Part shown: positions 31,849 through 44,145 of the stretch, piece after piece
How positions within the stretch are numbered: the stretch's first letter is position 1
How the letters are laid out: each line of letters starts with the position of its first letter
DNA from: Aspidapion aeneum
Lineage: Eukaryota; Arthropoda; Insecta; Coleoptera; Brentidae
DNA: 64,000 nucleotides
Reading direction: 5' to 3'
Assembly: GCA_963576565.1 (NCBI GenBank)
Contig: OY755047.1
Location: 35,803,851-35,867,850, forward strand
The notes under the pieces: model-generated
The model's database searches: none
What the model was told of the DNA's origin: nothing
What the model saw: only the letters and a program-made list of their open reading frames with translations
Made by a program: the position numbers and the translations under genes

Positions 31849-32700
31849 ATGTCTAAACTAAACTTATTAATTCACGCGGTTTTGGTTCTTGTTATAGAAA
31901 TTCTTCAACTTAACGACCGATTTACCATATACACACTACAGTTTGCTGACGACCAAGTAATTGTGGCTAATGATAGAGAGGACATGGAGTATATGATGAG
32001 AAAGCTAACAGAAAAATGCCAAAAGTGGGGATTAACCGTGAACGTGGACAAGACACAGTACTTATGTATTGGAAACGAATCCAGTGAGTTAGTACTAGAA
32101 AATGGACAAACAATATCTCCATGCAATGAGTATGTATACTTGGGTGTCACATTTGATAAGACAGGTACAGACTGTAAAGAATTGGAAAAAAGAATAGTTA
32201 AAGCAAAAAAAGTTATTGGATGTCTTAACAGTATTTTATGGAGCAGAGAGATAAAAAAGAATGCAAAATTTAACATATGTGAAACAATGGTCAAAAGTAT
32301 GTTGTATGGAATAGAGACTTGTCGCGTAACAGAAAAATACAAAACAAAAATGGAAAGTGTCGAAATGGATGCAATAAGAAGATCAGTGAGAATATCTAGA
32401 ATAGATCACATAAGAACTGAGATCATAAAAGAAAGAATGGGAATCGAGGGAAGCATAACGGATGACATCACTAAAAGGCAACTGATATGGTACGGCCATG
32501 TACAACGGATGAACGACGAAAGATTACCAAAGCAGGTCCTAGAATGGCAACCAATAGGGCGCAGAAAAAGAGGGCGTCCTAAACTAGAATGGCAACAGTC
32601 AATCCAAAGATCAATGAGTCAAAAAAAACTGACAGAGGATGATTGCCAGGATCGAAGGAGGTGGAGAATAGGCGTCCGTCAACGTAGAAAAACGTTCTAA
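31849..32700 (+). pseudogene. 5'-truncated LINE reverse transcriptase fragment
   Basis: A 283-codon open frame starting mid-RT: LQFADDQVIVANDREDMEYMM holds the FADD active site, followed by GLTVNVDKTQYLCIG, YVYLGVTFDKTG and the C-terminal WYGHVQRMNDERLPKQVLEW with GRRKRGRPKLEW. This C-terminus is common in a widespread class of insect LINEs. Upstream endonuclease and RT fingers are missing, so it is a 5' truncation, the usual product of incomplete target-primed reverse transcription. A TAGTAGTAGTAG tail at 32708-32719 follows the stop, as in elements that end in short tandem repeats. It is a different family from the Jockey element. Confidence 0.85.
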
Positions 32701-32874
32701 ACCGACATAGTAGTAGTAGTATAGAAATTCTACTCTGAATATTTAAAGCGTTTGAAATTAAAATTTTTAATCTGCACATTTTATCGATTTTTTTTTGTGG
32801 CAGGCGGGTTATTTTCAGCAGAAAAAGAAGCTTTATAACGGCTATACAGAGGTAGTCAACCATGGTTCGAATTT

Positions 32875-34150
32875 TGCTATATATTTAAAAAGCAGCTAAT
32901 ATTGAAGTTCATACTAAACATAATTTAAAGACTAAGCAAAAATCTATGGCAACATTGATAATTAATAATAATTAATCGCGGCTAACGGCTGGGTTAAGTA
33001 ATGTTGGATTAAATATTAAGGCTCGGGATCATTTGCTTTAATTCCGGCCTTCAAAATTTACCCTGCGATTTGTGAAAATTTAATTATTGTTTAAAAAGCA
33101 ACGCAGTATGGCAATCGCAAATTAAAAATATGGCCATTAAATGGGTAAACTATCAAGTAGTTATGCAACCACAACAGCAATGTCCTCAGTGCTTGAGCAA
33201 AACATTCCTGGGCCATCTTTTAACCCTTAATTTTTCTATAATAGTGGGTTGTTTTTCTACACTGCAGTTTTGCCAGTTCTTCTTGAATTTGATAATACAA
33301 TATTAAACTACTTTTATGATTCTATAGCAATGAATATTAGCTTCGAATTTAGCGGGACATTCAAACCCCATTTTATTATTCCGCCGCGACGACCCAAATT
33401 ACTCGTGAGCCCGGGCTTCCTCTTTTTTATTGAATAGTCCCTATCGTAAAAAAACCTGTCGCTTTTAAATTGCGAGAGATGTTTTTAATCCCCCAAAAAA
33501 AGTGTTCGTCTTTCTGACATTAGATAGTTTAAGTTATTCTATATAGTAAATAATGATTCCGATTTTACTATCTATTTAAAAAGCAGCTAATATTGAACTG
33601 TATAATAAACATAATTTAAAGACCGATAGCAAACATCTATGGCATCAGTAATAATCAGGTGGGACTAAAGGTTGGGTTAAATATTAAGAGTCGAAATCAT
33701 CTGCTTTAAAATTATTCGAAAATCTGATATAGCGGCCTTCAAAATTTACCCTGCGCTTTCATGTCGATTTATAAAATCTTGAATATTAAAAATTAAAAAT
33801 ACAGTAATTAAATAGGTTAAATAAAATAAGCTATCAGCGAGCTATGCAATAATAACACAGTGTTTAAGCAAAACATTTCTGGGCCATCTTTTAGATCTTA
33901 ACTTTTCTATAATAGTTGTTTGTTTATCTACACTGCAGTATTGCCAGTTCTTCTTGAATTCGATAATACAATATTTTATGATTGTATAGCGATGAATATT
34001 AGCTTTGAATCTAGTGAGACATTCAAACCCCTTTTTTATTAAATAGTCCCTATCGTAAAAAAACCTGTCACTTTTAAATTACAAGAGATGTTTTTAATCG
34101 CCCAAAAAAGTTTTCGTTTTTTCGACATTAGATAAAAGAGTTTAAGTTAT
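32875..34150. repeat. direct duplication, period ~691 bp
   Basis: Blocks starting near 32880 and 33570 align over most of about 600 bp. Shared phrases are AGCAGCTAATATTGAA (32891 and 33582), CTACACTGCAGT, GCCAGTTCTTCTTGAATT, GACATTCAAACCCC and CCTATCGTAAAAAAACCTGTC. The copies differ by many substitutions and small indels, so the duplication is old. No coding content. Confidence 0.75.
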
Positions 34151-34320
34151 TTATTTGTACGTCAGCTTGAGATTTAACAGGTACTCTAATACAATTCCTA
34201 AAGGTTACGTAAATAGTAGAAACAACATTTTGTGGTTCCTTGCATTTATTTATTTTAAACACGACGTTTCAATTAATAGGTATCTCTAACCGTTTTCAAG
34301 TGTAAACTAAATAATCCAAT

Positions 34321-35600
34321 CTACAGACTACTACTTATACTGCCTAGTGTGCAGTCAGTCACCCCTTTTGTAATCCTAAGACACTTATTTTCCTTAAGGA
34401 GTGGTTTCGATATGTTTGGTATCTCCGTGCTTGGTTGACTAAAAACTTCTTTATTCTGCATTATAAATACAGCTTCAATGAACTTTCGTTTTTGCCAATG
34501 CGACTCTTTATGCAAAACTTTAGCTTCAGACCATTCAATGCTGTAATCACCACAAAATCGAATTCTTCAATATCTTCTAAAACGTTTCGTTTTACCGACA
34601 TATGATTTGCCACACTCACACGGGATTTGATAAATACATTCCATATTATATAAAGAATTTTCTAGTTTTGTTTTAGTTATAAAACTCCTTATCATATTTA
34701 TAGTGTTTGGCTATTCGTCTTATGTTTTCTGAAATCCCTTGAACATATGGAATGTTAATCACTCTTAATGGATTATTATTTTAGGAATTTCCTACATTTG
34801 GTTTGATTTTAATTTTAGAGATCGTTGAGTCTATTAATTTCTCGGAATAACCATCATTCTGTTCTAAGTCCTTTTTATTATTGTGATTTTTTTTGTTAGT
34901 AATAATGAATATTACTATAAATATTTACAGCTCTTAAAAACAAACTTCATATAATTCCTTGTTTGTCGCAACAGAATGATTACACTAAAAATGTAGGTAG
35001 CGTCCCGTGTGTGTAGGTTTCCTTTATACAGTGGTTTGTGTCTGTTTTTGTCTATTCGTTTGACAAGAGCATCCAAGTAAGGTAGAGCCGAATCTTTTTC
35101 AATTTCCATTGTGCATTTGATTGTTGGTGGAATACCGTTCAGATGGTGTGCAAGATTCTGCATTTCGTCATCATTTTCTGGCCATATAATATATGTACTA
35201 TCCATGTATCGTAGCCATAGTTTTGGCTTGACTCTTGCTGTGTTGATCGCATGATCCTCGAACCACTCCGCATGTAGATGTTTGCTATCACTTACGAAAG
35301 AGACAAACCCATTGGAAGTCCATCACTTTTCGCGTAAAATTTATCTTTCACTTGAAAGTAAGAGTTACGGAGACAGAGCTCCAACAGATCAATCACTTTC
35401 CTCTAGCGATAGCGTTAATCTCTGTGTGTGAAGTGTTGATGATACTGAGTGACTCATTTATTGGCACATTGGTGTAAAGATTTTTTACATCAAAACTCAT
35501 CTATCTATCGTCGATCTAATTAGATCCTTTTTAAAATGTTCCGAGTTTTTAACAAAAGATCCAGACTTATCCGCTAATGGTTGAATAATTATTAACAACA
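34321..35600 (-). pseudogene. Penelope-like element relic (RT plus GIY-YIG endonuclease)
   Basis: Minus-strand pieces in order: ADKSGSFVKNSEHF and MSFDVKNLYTNVPINESL (35580-35450); LELCLRNSYFQVKDKFYAKSDG (about 35370-35330); WLRYMDSTYIIWPEN and HLNGIPPTIKCTMEIEKDSALPYLDALVKR (35220-35050); then NMECIYQIPCECGKSYVGKTKR (34650-34580), a GIY-YIG endonuclease start with its Cys motif, and KLLHKESHWQKRKFIEA-like C-terminus (34515-34440). The RT active site, normally D-D, reads MDST here, so one Asp is lost. Frameshifts and stops occur throughout. RT fused to GIY-YIG with these motifs is diagnostic of Penelope-like elements. Confidence 0.85.
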
Positions 35601-35639
35601 ACCTCAATAAAGTGCTGAACGGAGAAACAGCTTACGTAT

Positions 35640-36880
35640 CTACGTTATCTTGCAGCACTCTACGACCGCCTTATTCTTACCAAAGAATCTCGATTGGTCG
35701 ATTGGCCCATGACAAAATTTTGATGATTATGGTTTCCGCGCATATACATAATATTCCAATACCCACGGTAACTGCCCATTCATGATGCAAACATAAGGGC
35801 CTTGGGGTCCTTAAGCAAAAAACACCTGATTGGTTGCTTTCAAAGACATATGCATATTATTTCCATATAGTACGTATTATTGCTTACGATGCAAAATGCA
35901 AACATATTTGAAATAGCAATATCAATGGGTATAGGTCTATCCTTTTTGTGATCCTTAAGATAAAATGTCCTGATTGGTTATACTTTTACGCATGAATATT
36001 ATTTTATTCTTGTATTCGTTACGTCAAATCATCGGCGTACAGTTGACAAAAACTCTATCTATGTAAATTCTTTGAATTTTTCGTATCTTTATTTCTGAAT
36101 GTTTGCATCAAACGCCAACCATTGCGTAAATAGGTAACAGAGAGTATTGGAATACTACGTATATGTTTCCGCGTCCAGTAAAAAGGATATTTGCAAATTT
36201 GTGCGTACTGCAGTAAAAAAAACAAATGTGTAAGCTCAAACAGCACATTACATTACAAGAAGAGCCAACGTTTAATATTAGCATCTTTTTAAGCTACTTA
36301 AAGATTTTCAGACTATCTTTAAAGGTTATATTACCTTATACTGAGGGTTCGTGCAAAAACTTAAAATTCAATCCTCTCGATAGTAATTTTACTTAGGAAA
36401 TTGAAATTTGGGTTGGTTATTCAAATCCTATGGGAACAACTGTTTTTGCATCTGGCCCCATAGTGAACCCTTGTCAATCGCTTCCAGTAATCCATAACCT
36501 TAACATTTAAATGAAAAAAATGTTTTTATACATCTAATTACGTAGAACTAATAAATCCTAAATGAGATTTTGCACAATAAAGTTTTAAAAAATTACAAAT
36601 TATGGTGCCTTTGGCCCACACTTTTCGCACTGCAATCGTGGTTATCGTTATTCTGATTCAACACATTGGCCAATTTTTATGCGGTTATCCTTAATAAACA
36701 TGACAGAAGTAGTTCTTGAACGTGGTTTAGCGGTAACCTTACCGAGCTGTTATGTTTAATTGGCACTGATTGTGAATATTTATGAATACATCAATCCGAA
36801 CCAGATATATATTTTTATTATATTTTCAAACATTTGCGATTAAGTTTTACATATTCAACTGGAATAAAATAGTAGATAAC
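35640..36880. other. unassigned DNA
   Basis: No gene recognised. Loosely related phrases such as CCTGATTGGTT and GCATATTATTTCC or ATATTCC recur between 35690 and 36010, hinting at an old degenerate repeat. Upstream remains of the Penelope-like element may extend into the first part. Confidence 0.3.
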
Positions 36881-36914
36881 TCGTTAAAGACTTTATTGTT
36901 TCTCGAAGTATTCT

Positions 36915-37750
36915 TCACGAAATATAATTGGTACTGTCAAAATTGCATTCTTGAAGGCGTCGATCGCTTCTTTTGGAGAATGAATCTTTGACCACGCAGT
37001 CCATTCTTGATTTTCGAAAAAGTATAGAAAACGTTGGGTCATACGTCGTGACTGTATGGAGGATCGTCCACAAATCGACGTTTTGTAGGGTTAAAAATTC
37101 AATGATTTTTTGTGCTTTGTGCGAACTTTCATTGTCTTGGTGGAGGATGATTCGTTGTTCGGGGTTCGTTTTTTGAAGCTCAGCGATGACTTTCGGCAAA
37201 AAAATGGTGATGTACTAATCGGCAGTAACAGTCCATGGATCTTCTAGAGAAATTGTTGCTACATGACCTGCTTGACTTCATGGATAACTATTGGATTTTC
37301 TTCATCTTGCAACACGCAAACAGACGACTCACATTTATTCTCGAGTTTATTTAATTAAGTCCACGATTCATTACCACAGAATGCTGTACACCTTTTTTCA
37401 GTTTGCTGTCTTAAAGGGGTCTAGAGCTTTCTTACACTAATTGAGCTTTTTTCTGTATTAACAGATTCGGTATCTAGCGAAAAACTAATTTTCTTACCCC
37501 TAGTTCTCCACGCAAATTTTTTTCAATTGAGCTCCTTAGAATCGCCAATGAAGCTTCAATCTCGGGATATGTCACATGTCGATCTTTTGTGATGAGCATG
37601 CGCATAGCATCGATGTTTTCCTGAGTGAAATCCGTTATTATTGCACCCAGCCTTGGATCGTCGCTAAGGCTAATCCGTCCACGCTGGGATTCTCCATACC
37701 AACTGTCGACTGACGTGGTGCTTCATTACCCAAAACAGAAATCAACTCGG
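36915..37750 (-). pseudogene. mariner-family (Tc1/mariner) transposase relic
   Basis: Minus-strand pieces, with stops and frameshifts: DSWYGESQRGRISLSDDPRLG, then NIDAMRMLITKDRHVTYPEIEASLAI and NLRGELGVRKL (about 37690-37480), which matches the helix-turn-helix region of mariner transposases. Further on come ILHQDNESSHKAQKIIEFL (37150-37090), the second catalytic Asp block, and PTFSILFRKSRMDC in place of the usual PDLxPxDFxLFP. The third catalytic residue cannot be recognised. A dead copy on the minus strand. Confidence 0.8.
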
Positions 37751-38250
37751 CATGGTATTCTTGTTAAGAAATCACTTTCAAAATATTGTCTCTTAAATCG
37801 AAATTTTAGATTATCAGTTTTTGAAACTGTTGCAATTCACAAGCGGATTATGCTTGTTTAAGAAAGATGTGCTTAGTGTGTCATAGAAAAAAAAATATTT
37901 AAATTTGTGACGTCCAAAAAGTCTATTTTTCGCGACGAAACATATTGTTTTGCGCGTTTAAGATTTCTGTTTGCTGTTGATTCATTTTTAGGCGGACCTT
38001 ATGTATTTTTTGCAATCTTTAAGTGCATAATATTAAAAATGATGATGCAAATAATACTTTTTAAAGGGAAAAATGTGGAAATATGCTGTTCTAGTAGATT
38101 AGAAGTGGTTATCACTATTGAATCATATCAAAAATAGATGTCCCCTATGCCCTATGGAACCTACCCAAATTTATTAATGCTTTTGTAGAATATTTGAATG
38201 TACTTACATAGGTATAAACTCTCGTATATATTCTAGGTAATGATTGGCAG
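37751..38250. other. unassigned DNA
   Basis: Nothing recognised. It ends with ATAT (38251-38254), the left target-site duplication of the solo LTR. Confidence 0.3.
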
Positions 38251-38254
38251 ATAT

Positions 38255-41200
38255 TGTAACGTGTCATTTTTACGTTTAAGGCAACGTTACATATTTGCTT
38301 ATTTAGGTAAATAATCAAGGCTTGGAGGTTATATAGTGTCCAAAAAGTTACCTTATAAAGGAGACATTCAATCGAATTACTGTGGACATTGCGCACACCG
38401 TATTGTTTGGGCATCGTAATTGGAACTTGAGATCACAGGTTTCGGCAAAAATCACATTGGAACTTTTGATTGTTTTGTTTATCTGTACAATTTCGTAATT
38501 TTCTTTGACGTTCATGAAAATGAACAGCTGTTCTGCTGGAGAATGGCGGCGTTGCCGCATCACAAATGGTTTCAGTAACAGGAAGGAAACATTTAGATGA
38601 ACATTTCATTCGCTTATGTTTATTTTCGAGGATATTGAGACAATCCGAACCTCATATCCTTCACGGATAAGCTAGTTTTGATAGCACGAAAACATATTTG
38701 GGTCCACGGGTCGACCAGGAACAACCGAGGCTCCGCCCCTTTGATATCTTTATTAATTTGATAGGGAAAGGATAAAATAAATACGAGTTATGCACTTTTA
38801 TAAATGGGAGATAAACGAGGGATAAAAACCAGGACTAAAAGAATAAACAAAATCGTATTTTTATATTATATAAATTTATATATAATCATAGTTATATAAA
38901 GTTAATAACTAGCTCAGTTAGTCGGATTGAAGGGCTTTGTAGGGTTAGCTAGTGGTGAGCAAACTTAACATCTGAACACTCTTGTGCCGAGTTTAAGCAG
39001 TAGTTCAATGTGTATTTTTAGGTTCAAGTTCAGAAACAACTTTATTAATGTAGAAATGTTTTACAAGAATGGCGTCAAACCATATGAATCTTAGAGAAAA
39101 CATTTATAAAGAGCAAAGGAAACTTTTGACTAAAACTGTAACTAAAACACAACTAAATTCTACACTTAGTATAGCTTTACCCATATGGGAATTGGTTGAG
39201 TGTTCGAATATTCCTGGGTTTGATGCATGCTCTGATCTCCAGTAATTGATTTTACAGTTGATGGTTTCAATGCTGAGCTTCTTACAGTCCTGCTGGTTAT
39301 TTTCCTCCTACTTGCTATGTTGGCAGGGGTACGGTAGGCAAATGTTCGGTCTATGTATGGAGGGTGTCTCGATGTCCTTGTTATAAAAATTTCAACCGTG
39401 GAAATAGATCCGACAACACCTCAAAGTGCGTTTTACGTATTTTCAATATCCCCTTGGTCGATGCTGCCCCCTATATACCGGTACGAAAGTATTGATGTAT
39501 TTCCTCATTGGTTAGTTTGAAAACCGCGGGTTTTTTCCTCCAGTTTCGCAAACCAGAGTTAGTGATTTTTCGGTGAGAGCGTTTTTTTTTATAAATAGGT
39601 TTGCATCCTTATTTGACTGTCCCCACCAGATCTACGAACGGTTTCCGGCCACTTCATTTTTTGTGTTCTCGATAAGGTGCTTTGTCTCTTTTCTAGAGAA
39701 CTGGCTGGGTCGGCAACTAGTCTCTGGGATCGCCATTGTTTTTTGGTTAGTGGCACTGCAGTGGCTGCAGGTTCTATCCCAGAGACTGTGAAGAGTGAGT
39801 CCGTCGTGAGGCGTATTCTTGTTGACGACTCATATCCTCTGCATAGAGGGATTTAAGGCGGCCTACGCCGTTTCTACGGGAAATAAACGTGGTAAGTTCG
39901 ATTTCTTTTTATTTTTTTTTTGAATTCTTCAAGACAATATTTGCCTCCCAAACTGTAATTATTTTCCGTATGAAATGTACTTTTTCGACAAAAAACGTGG
40001 GGAATTTTTGGAGTTATTTTTATTATTTTTTTTAACCACGTTTTGGACAAAAACTATATATTGTTTTTCTCCTTTGTCTACAGCCCTGTCCATTCCATCG
40101 ACGGGACAGTTGTGCTGGACGCTGGTGTGAAGCCGGGTGTAGCACTGTAACCCTGGGAAAGGTATGTTAGGATTATTTTAGTTCATCTGTTTAAATCTAC
40201 TTTATTTTATTGAGTCGACATGGAGTTCTTGATTTAAATTACTCGGTGTAGGGGAACTTCGTGCAAAATAGACGAATTCCAAGAAACTGAAACATTTCAT
40301 TTTCCACAGGGTTTTACGCTCGGGCAAGATCCAACCACATTTTTGGACCATGTGCTGTCCTAGCACTATGTGCTAAGCAAGCTCGAGGGGAGGGGCGGGC
40401 AAACCAGGACCAGAGTCGCAGTGAGGAATGTCGGAGTACACCACTTCCAGGTTTACACAATAAAACACATTTATACTTAACCAAAGGACCAAGGTAGGAT
40501 CAAGTCGTATTTAAATATAATCTTTCCATTAAAATATTTCAATATAATTCTTATAGTCTATATATAATTTCTTGTAAACGCAAGGTAAAGGTATGACGTC
40601 ATAACCCCAATTTTGCGGTATTATTTAGCTAAATTTTATTGTGAAATTGCTATTGCGGTTATTTTGGCGCTGACTTGTTCCCACCAATTTCATTGATTTA
40701 TATTTCATGTTTTCAAGTATTATTCTCAGATTTAATTTTTTTTTTTTGTGGTCAATTTCATTTTCCATTGATTTATACAAGATGGACTAATTTTTGTGTT
40801 ATTTGTACAACCCAATGACCAACTTTGCAGAGGCAAAAGAGAGATGAGATTATATTTTTTTAGCGGTTTCCTTACATTGGTTTGCCTACTACCCAACGTA
40901 GAATGATGACAGCAGATATTTGGTTCGGATCTCCCCTATGACAAAATGATTTTGGAAGTGTTTTTTCCAATCATTTATATAATGGAGTCACACTACTGAC
41001 TCAAAAGTAGGTACACTGTGACCTGTTGGAAATGTGCATCTACCTATAAGGAACTTTCTATTTGTGTCATTTTGATTCATTTGGGAATCTTTTAAATTCT
41101 ATATTGTTTATTAGTAAATTTTTTTGGTTATTCTTAATTACACAAAAACTCTGGAAGCCTCGGAAGTAAGTAGAGTTTCATTGTTTGGCTACAACGTTTG

Positions 41201-41507
41201 GGTTGAACTGTATTTTAATTAAGATCTTCTTTGTAAAACATTGATATTAAAACACTGTGGCGCTTAAAATTTTCTTATTTCTGAACCCCCCCCCCTTCTC
41301 TACTGTATAAAAGTTACCGGGCATATCAATGTTTTACTTAGCTGGAAAATACAGTTCTGCTTCCAGATATTTGTTTAGTTACTCAGTAATTTGATTTTAG
41401 TGTCACAAATTGGCACAGCGCTATTGTTCTATTTACAGTGTCACAAAATGGCGGCAATGTCTTTTAGGTTGCCACAAATGTCACCCAACGCATTTTAATT
41501 GGCCACA
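38255..41507 (+). repeat. solo LTR of the giant gypsy family (3253 bp)
   Basis: Reverse-complement match over its full length to 6948-10116 and 20350-23627: it begins TGTAACGTGTC and ends TTGGCCACA, with the 4-bp duplication ATAT at 38251-38254 and 41508-41511. It is more diverged than the other two, so older. It keeps the TATA box (39590-39597) and the splice-like donors and acceptors. It contains an extra piece of about 105 bp near 38857-38962 absent from the other LTRs, and retains the 98 bp that the left LTR lost. Formed by recombination between the two LTRs of a former full element. Confidence 0.9.
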
Positions 41508-41570
41508 ATATTTTTTATCTTCCAACATACAACCGCCGCGCCGCGCCGGTTTTTGTGCATTATTTATGTA

Positions 41571-41860
41571 TAATAGAGAATTATTGAAATAAAGCCAGGC
41601 TATAATAGTGCCAGGCACAATTTTAACACCTTCACATTGTAATATCAGCTGTGATCTTTCAACACACGGGCTTTGTTTACTATATGAAGCGGAATAAATA
41701 GTGCCTTCTTTTATTAATTGAAAATAAAAGACGAAAGTTTTAAATTTGACTTTGGTATGTCAATTTTGAAAGATTAACTGTCAGTTTTCAATGTGAATGT
41801 GTCAAAATAGTGCCTGGCACAATAATTATAACCTGGCTGTATTTCAATAGTTCTCTAATA
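41571..41860. mobile_element. MITE with long terminal inverted repeats (TAGAGAA...)
   Basis: The left end AATAGAGAATTATTGAAATA and the right end, read in reverse, TTAGAGAACTATTGAAATAC continue as inverted arms for about 90 bp, including GTGCCAGGCAC on both sides. The total is about 290 bp with no coding part. It adjoins the solo LTR. It shares subterminal motifs (CACATT, TTGACATA, CAAAG) with the MITE at 55921-56202. Confidence 0.75.
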
Positions 41861-42012
41861 ATTCCATACGTTTGTTTTTATATTTTTTTATTGATTAAAC
41901 TGATGACTGTTAGTAAAATGATATTTTTTAAAGTTTCAATTTGTTTTACATTCAAAACGTTAAAGAGTAAAATATTTCCATGAATTTTAAATGTTTGTAT
42001 AATTGAACATAT

Positions 42013-42635
42013 TTAGTGGCGTACGCATAAATGGATCCTGGGGAGGCTTGAGCGTGGATCGATAAGCAGAAGTAAATCCCGGAGGGGGGGGGGGGCTAAG
42101 TGCGGATCGATACATTTTAATCTCGATTTTTAACAAAAAATTATTATTAGTCTTGGACCACAGTATACTAATTATTTTGGACATTCTGAAAACCAAAGTT
42201 GCACTGAAAGTAAACGTTGTGAGAATGGTTTCGATTGGTTGTTTGATTGACTAGGACCCACATCGATAAAACTTCGATTCCTTACCCTACTAAACATAAT
42301 TTACGCCAATGTTCGCGATTATTCATTTAAACCAAATATTTGAGGTATATTTTTAGTTTTAATAATGACGTTTAGAAAACGTTTTTCAGGCCCAAAACGC
42401 CGCAATCGTGAGCTTGACTAAGCCTACGCCATGTAGGTTCGAACAATTATGGATCTGCGTAGAGGGCGCCGGACTAAAAAATCGTCCACCAAATTGGTTC
42501 AAAACATGGTCGAGCTTGACACAAAGTCAACGTCTAAACGCAACGTTGCAACTGTATCCACGACCTTTAGTCAATGTTTAGCTACTTGGGTCTAAAAGTT
42601 ACCTAAGCCGCTAAGCCTATATATGCCACTGTCAT
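42013..42635. mobile_element. candidate hAT-like non-autonomous element
   Basis: The left end TAGTGGCGTACGCATAA and the right end, in reverse, CAGTGGCATATATAGGC give short hAT-like inverted ends. A run of 13 G occurs at 42084-42096. I could not find a matching 8-bp duplication, so boundaries are weak. Confidence 0.3.
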
Positions 42636-42879
42636 ACTATAATATAACCAATTTAATGCACGTTATGTTAAATTAATGTTTTTTGGATCCGTAAATGGCA
42701 CAAATTAAAATCTCAATTTTTATAATAATTGAGCAAGCTTTACACCTACACAGTAGGCAATTTTCTTTTTGTAATAAAGGATTTAATTTTACCAGAAACT
42801 CTTTCTCGAGCACTGGGTTATTTATCGTTCTAGGACTATCCGCTTAACGAGAATGCCAAACCACTGCCTTGTTTTATTT

Positions 42880-43000
42880 AAGTTTTAAAAAAACATTTCC
42901 AAACTAGTAAGAACCATTTATTTTGAAATTTGTATTGTACCACTTTCGCGTACTTGTTTTTTTTTACATGAAATGTTTTTGTTATGATTAATTTGTCTCT
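42880..43000. repeat. dispersed repeat, inverted partner at 51945-52100
   Basis: AAACATTTCCAAACTAGTAAGAACC, TTTTGAAATTTGTATTG and TTTCGCGTACTTG followed by ACATGAAATGTTTTTGTTATGATT are all found in reverse orientation at 51945-52100. That partner has about 40 extra bp in the middle. Probable fragments of one element family. Confidence 0.55.
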
Positions 43001-43984
43001 TTCTACGCGGGCTATCCTATGGACAGTAAAGCTTTTACGAATAATGTATGTGCATCCTTAACATCTAAAAAGCTTTTTTTATTACTTATCCATTTTAAGG
43101 GCTATTTTCTCGTCTAGAAAAATTTAAGAAAGTATACGATAAAGCCTACTAACCTTAAGAAAATCCCCATGTTTTCAAGTTTCAAAAGAAATCTTGACTA
43201 ACAGGAAAAAGTTTTGTTGTTGACATCAAGTTGGGCAAAAAACTTTCAAAACAACAGATTCTTTCGGTTTAGGTGGCTTCAAAACAACTTAAGTGTTAAA
43301 TAAAATATAACTTTATCTAGACCTGTTAGTAGGGATTTTCTTAGGAAGGATCTCAGTCATGCCATCCAATTGTTTTTATTTATTAGAGTGTGTAAACCGT
43401 TCCATACCACGGAAAACTGTAAAAAAAATTAATCTTAAACTTTCTATTCTTGTTTTTATATTTGGGATTAGTTTATCTGGGTTAGAGTAGTCAAATATAT
43501 ATTTTTTAATAATTTGGCACAAAAATAATTCAAAACAAACACAAAAATACCGCTTTGTCTGAAGTTATGTAGTTTTAAAGCAGTAAAAAATTGAAAATGA
43601 AAATAAATCAAACTTTACTTTCCAACTGTGTCAAAATCTTTATGAAAATGTATACTACAAATAGTATTTGACATGCACAAAACATAAACCTTTCAGAATA
43701 TCTACTTATTTATTCAAAGAAATTATGAAAAATAGTGTAATTTTAACAAAACTGGAGTAGGACAGCATTGACAAATTGAGACAGGATTGACTTATTTTAA
43801 CAAAAATATACAAAACTAAATTTATCGTAACATCTTCCTTCAAAACTAATTTTTATTTCTTTTTAAAGAAACTTTTGAGCAAAACATTGTTAAAACATTA
43901 AAAAGAAATCAGATTTCTTGACAATAAACTTACTTAACTTGAATAAAAAATTTCTTTAAACTTTGAAATACTAAAATAAATATA

Positions 43985-44145
43985 TAAATTTGAGTACCAT
44001 GTTCAAGCGCATATCTGTAAGGGGCAGTCAAATTATTTCCGCCAATATTATATAAAAATTTTACTGTGTAGTTCAAATTGTCGTCAACGACTTCAGTGAT
44101 TTGCCCCACAAAATCGCAGTGGAGCAATACGTGTTACATGGTATC
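43985..44145 (-). pseudogene. fragment resembling the C-terminal domain of pogo/Tigger-like transposases
   Basis: Minus-strand translation gives HVLLHCDFVGQITEVVDDNLNYTVKFLYNIGG. The pattern (V-L-V, then VGQI-x-V-x-D-x-Y-x-VKFL) resembles a small domain I associate with the C-terminus of insect pogo/Tigger-like DDE transposases and some uncharacterised host proteins. A splice-acceptor-like TTTGTATTTTTAG lies just before it at about 44144-44156. A TAA four codons upstream of the HVLLHC core breaks the frame. Assignment is from memory of the motif shape and is uncertain. Confidence 0.35.
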
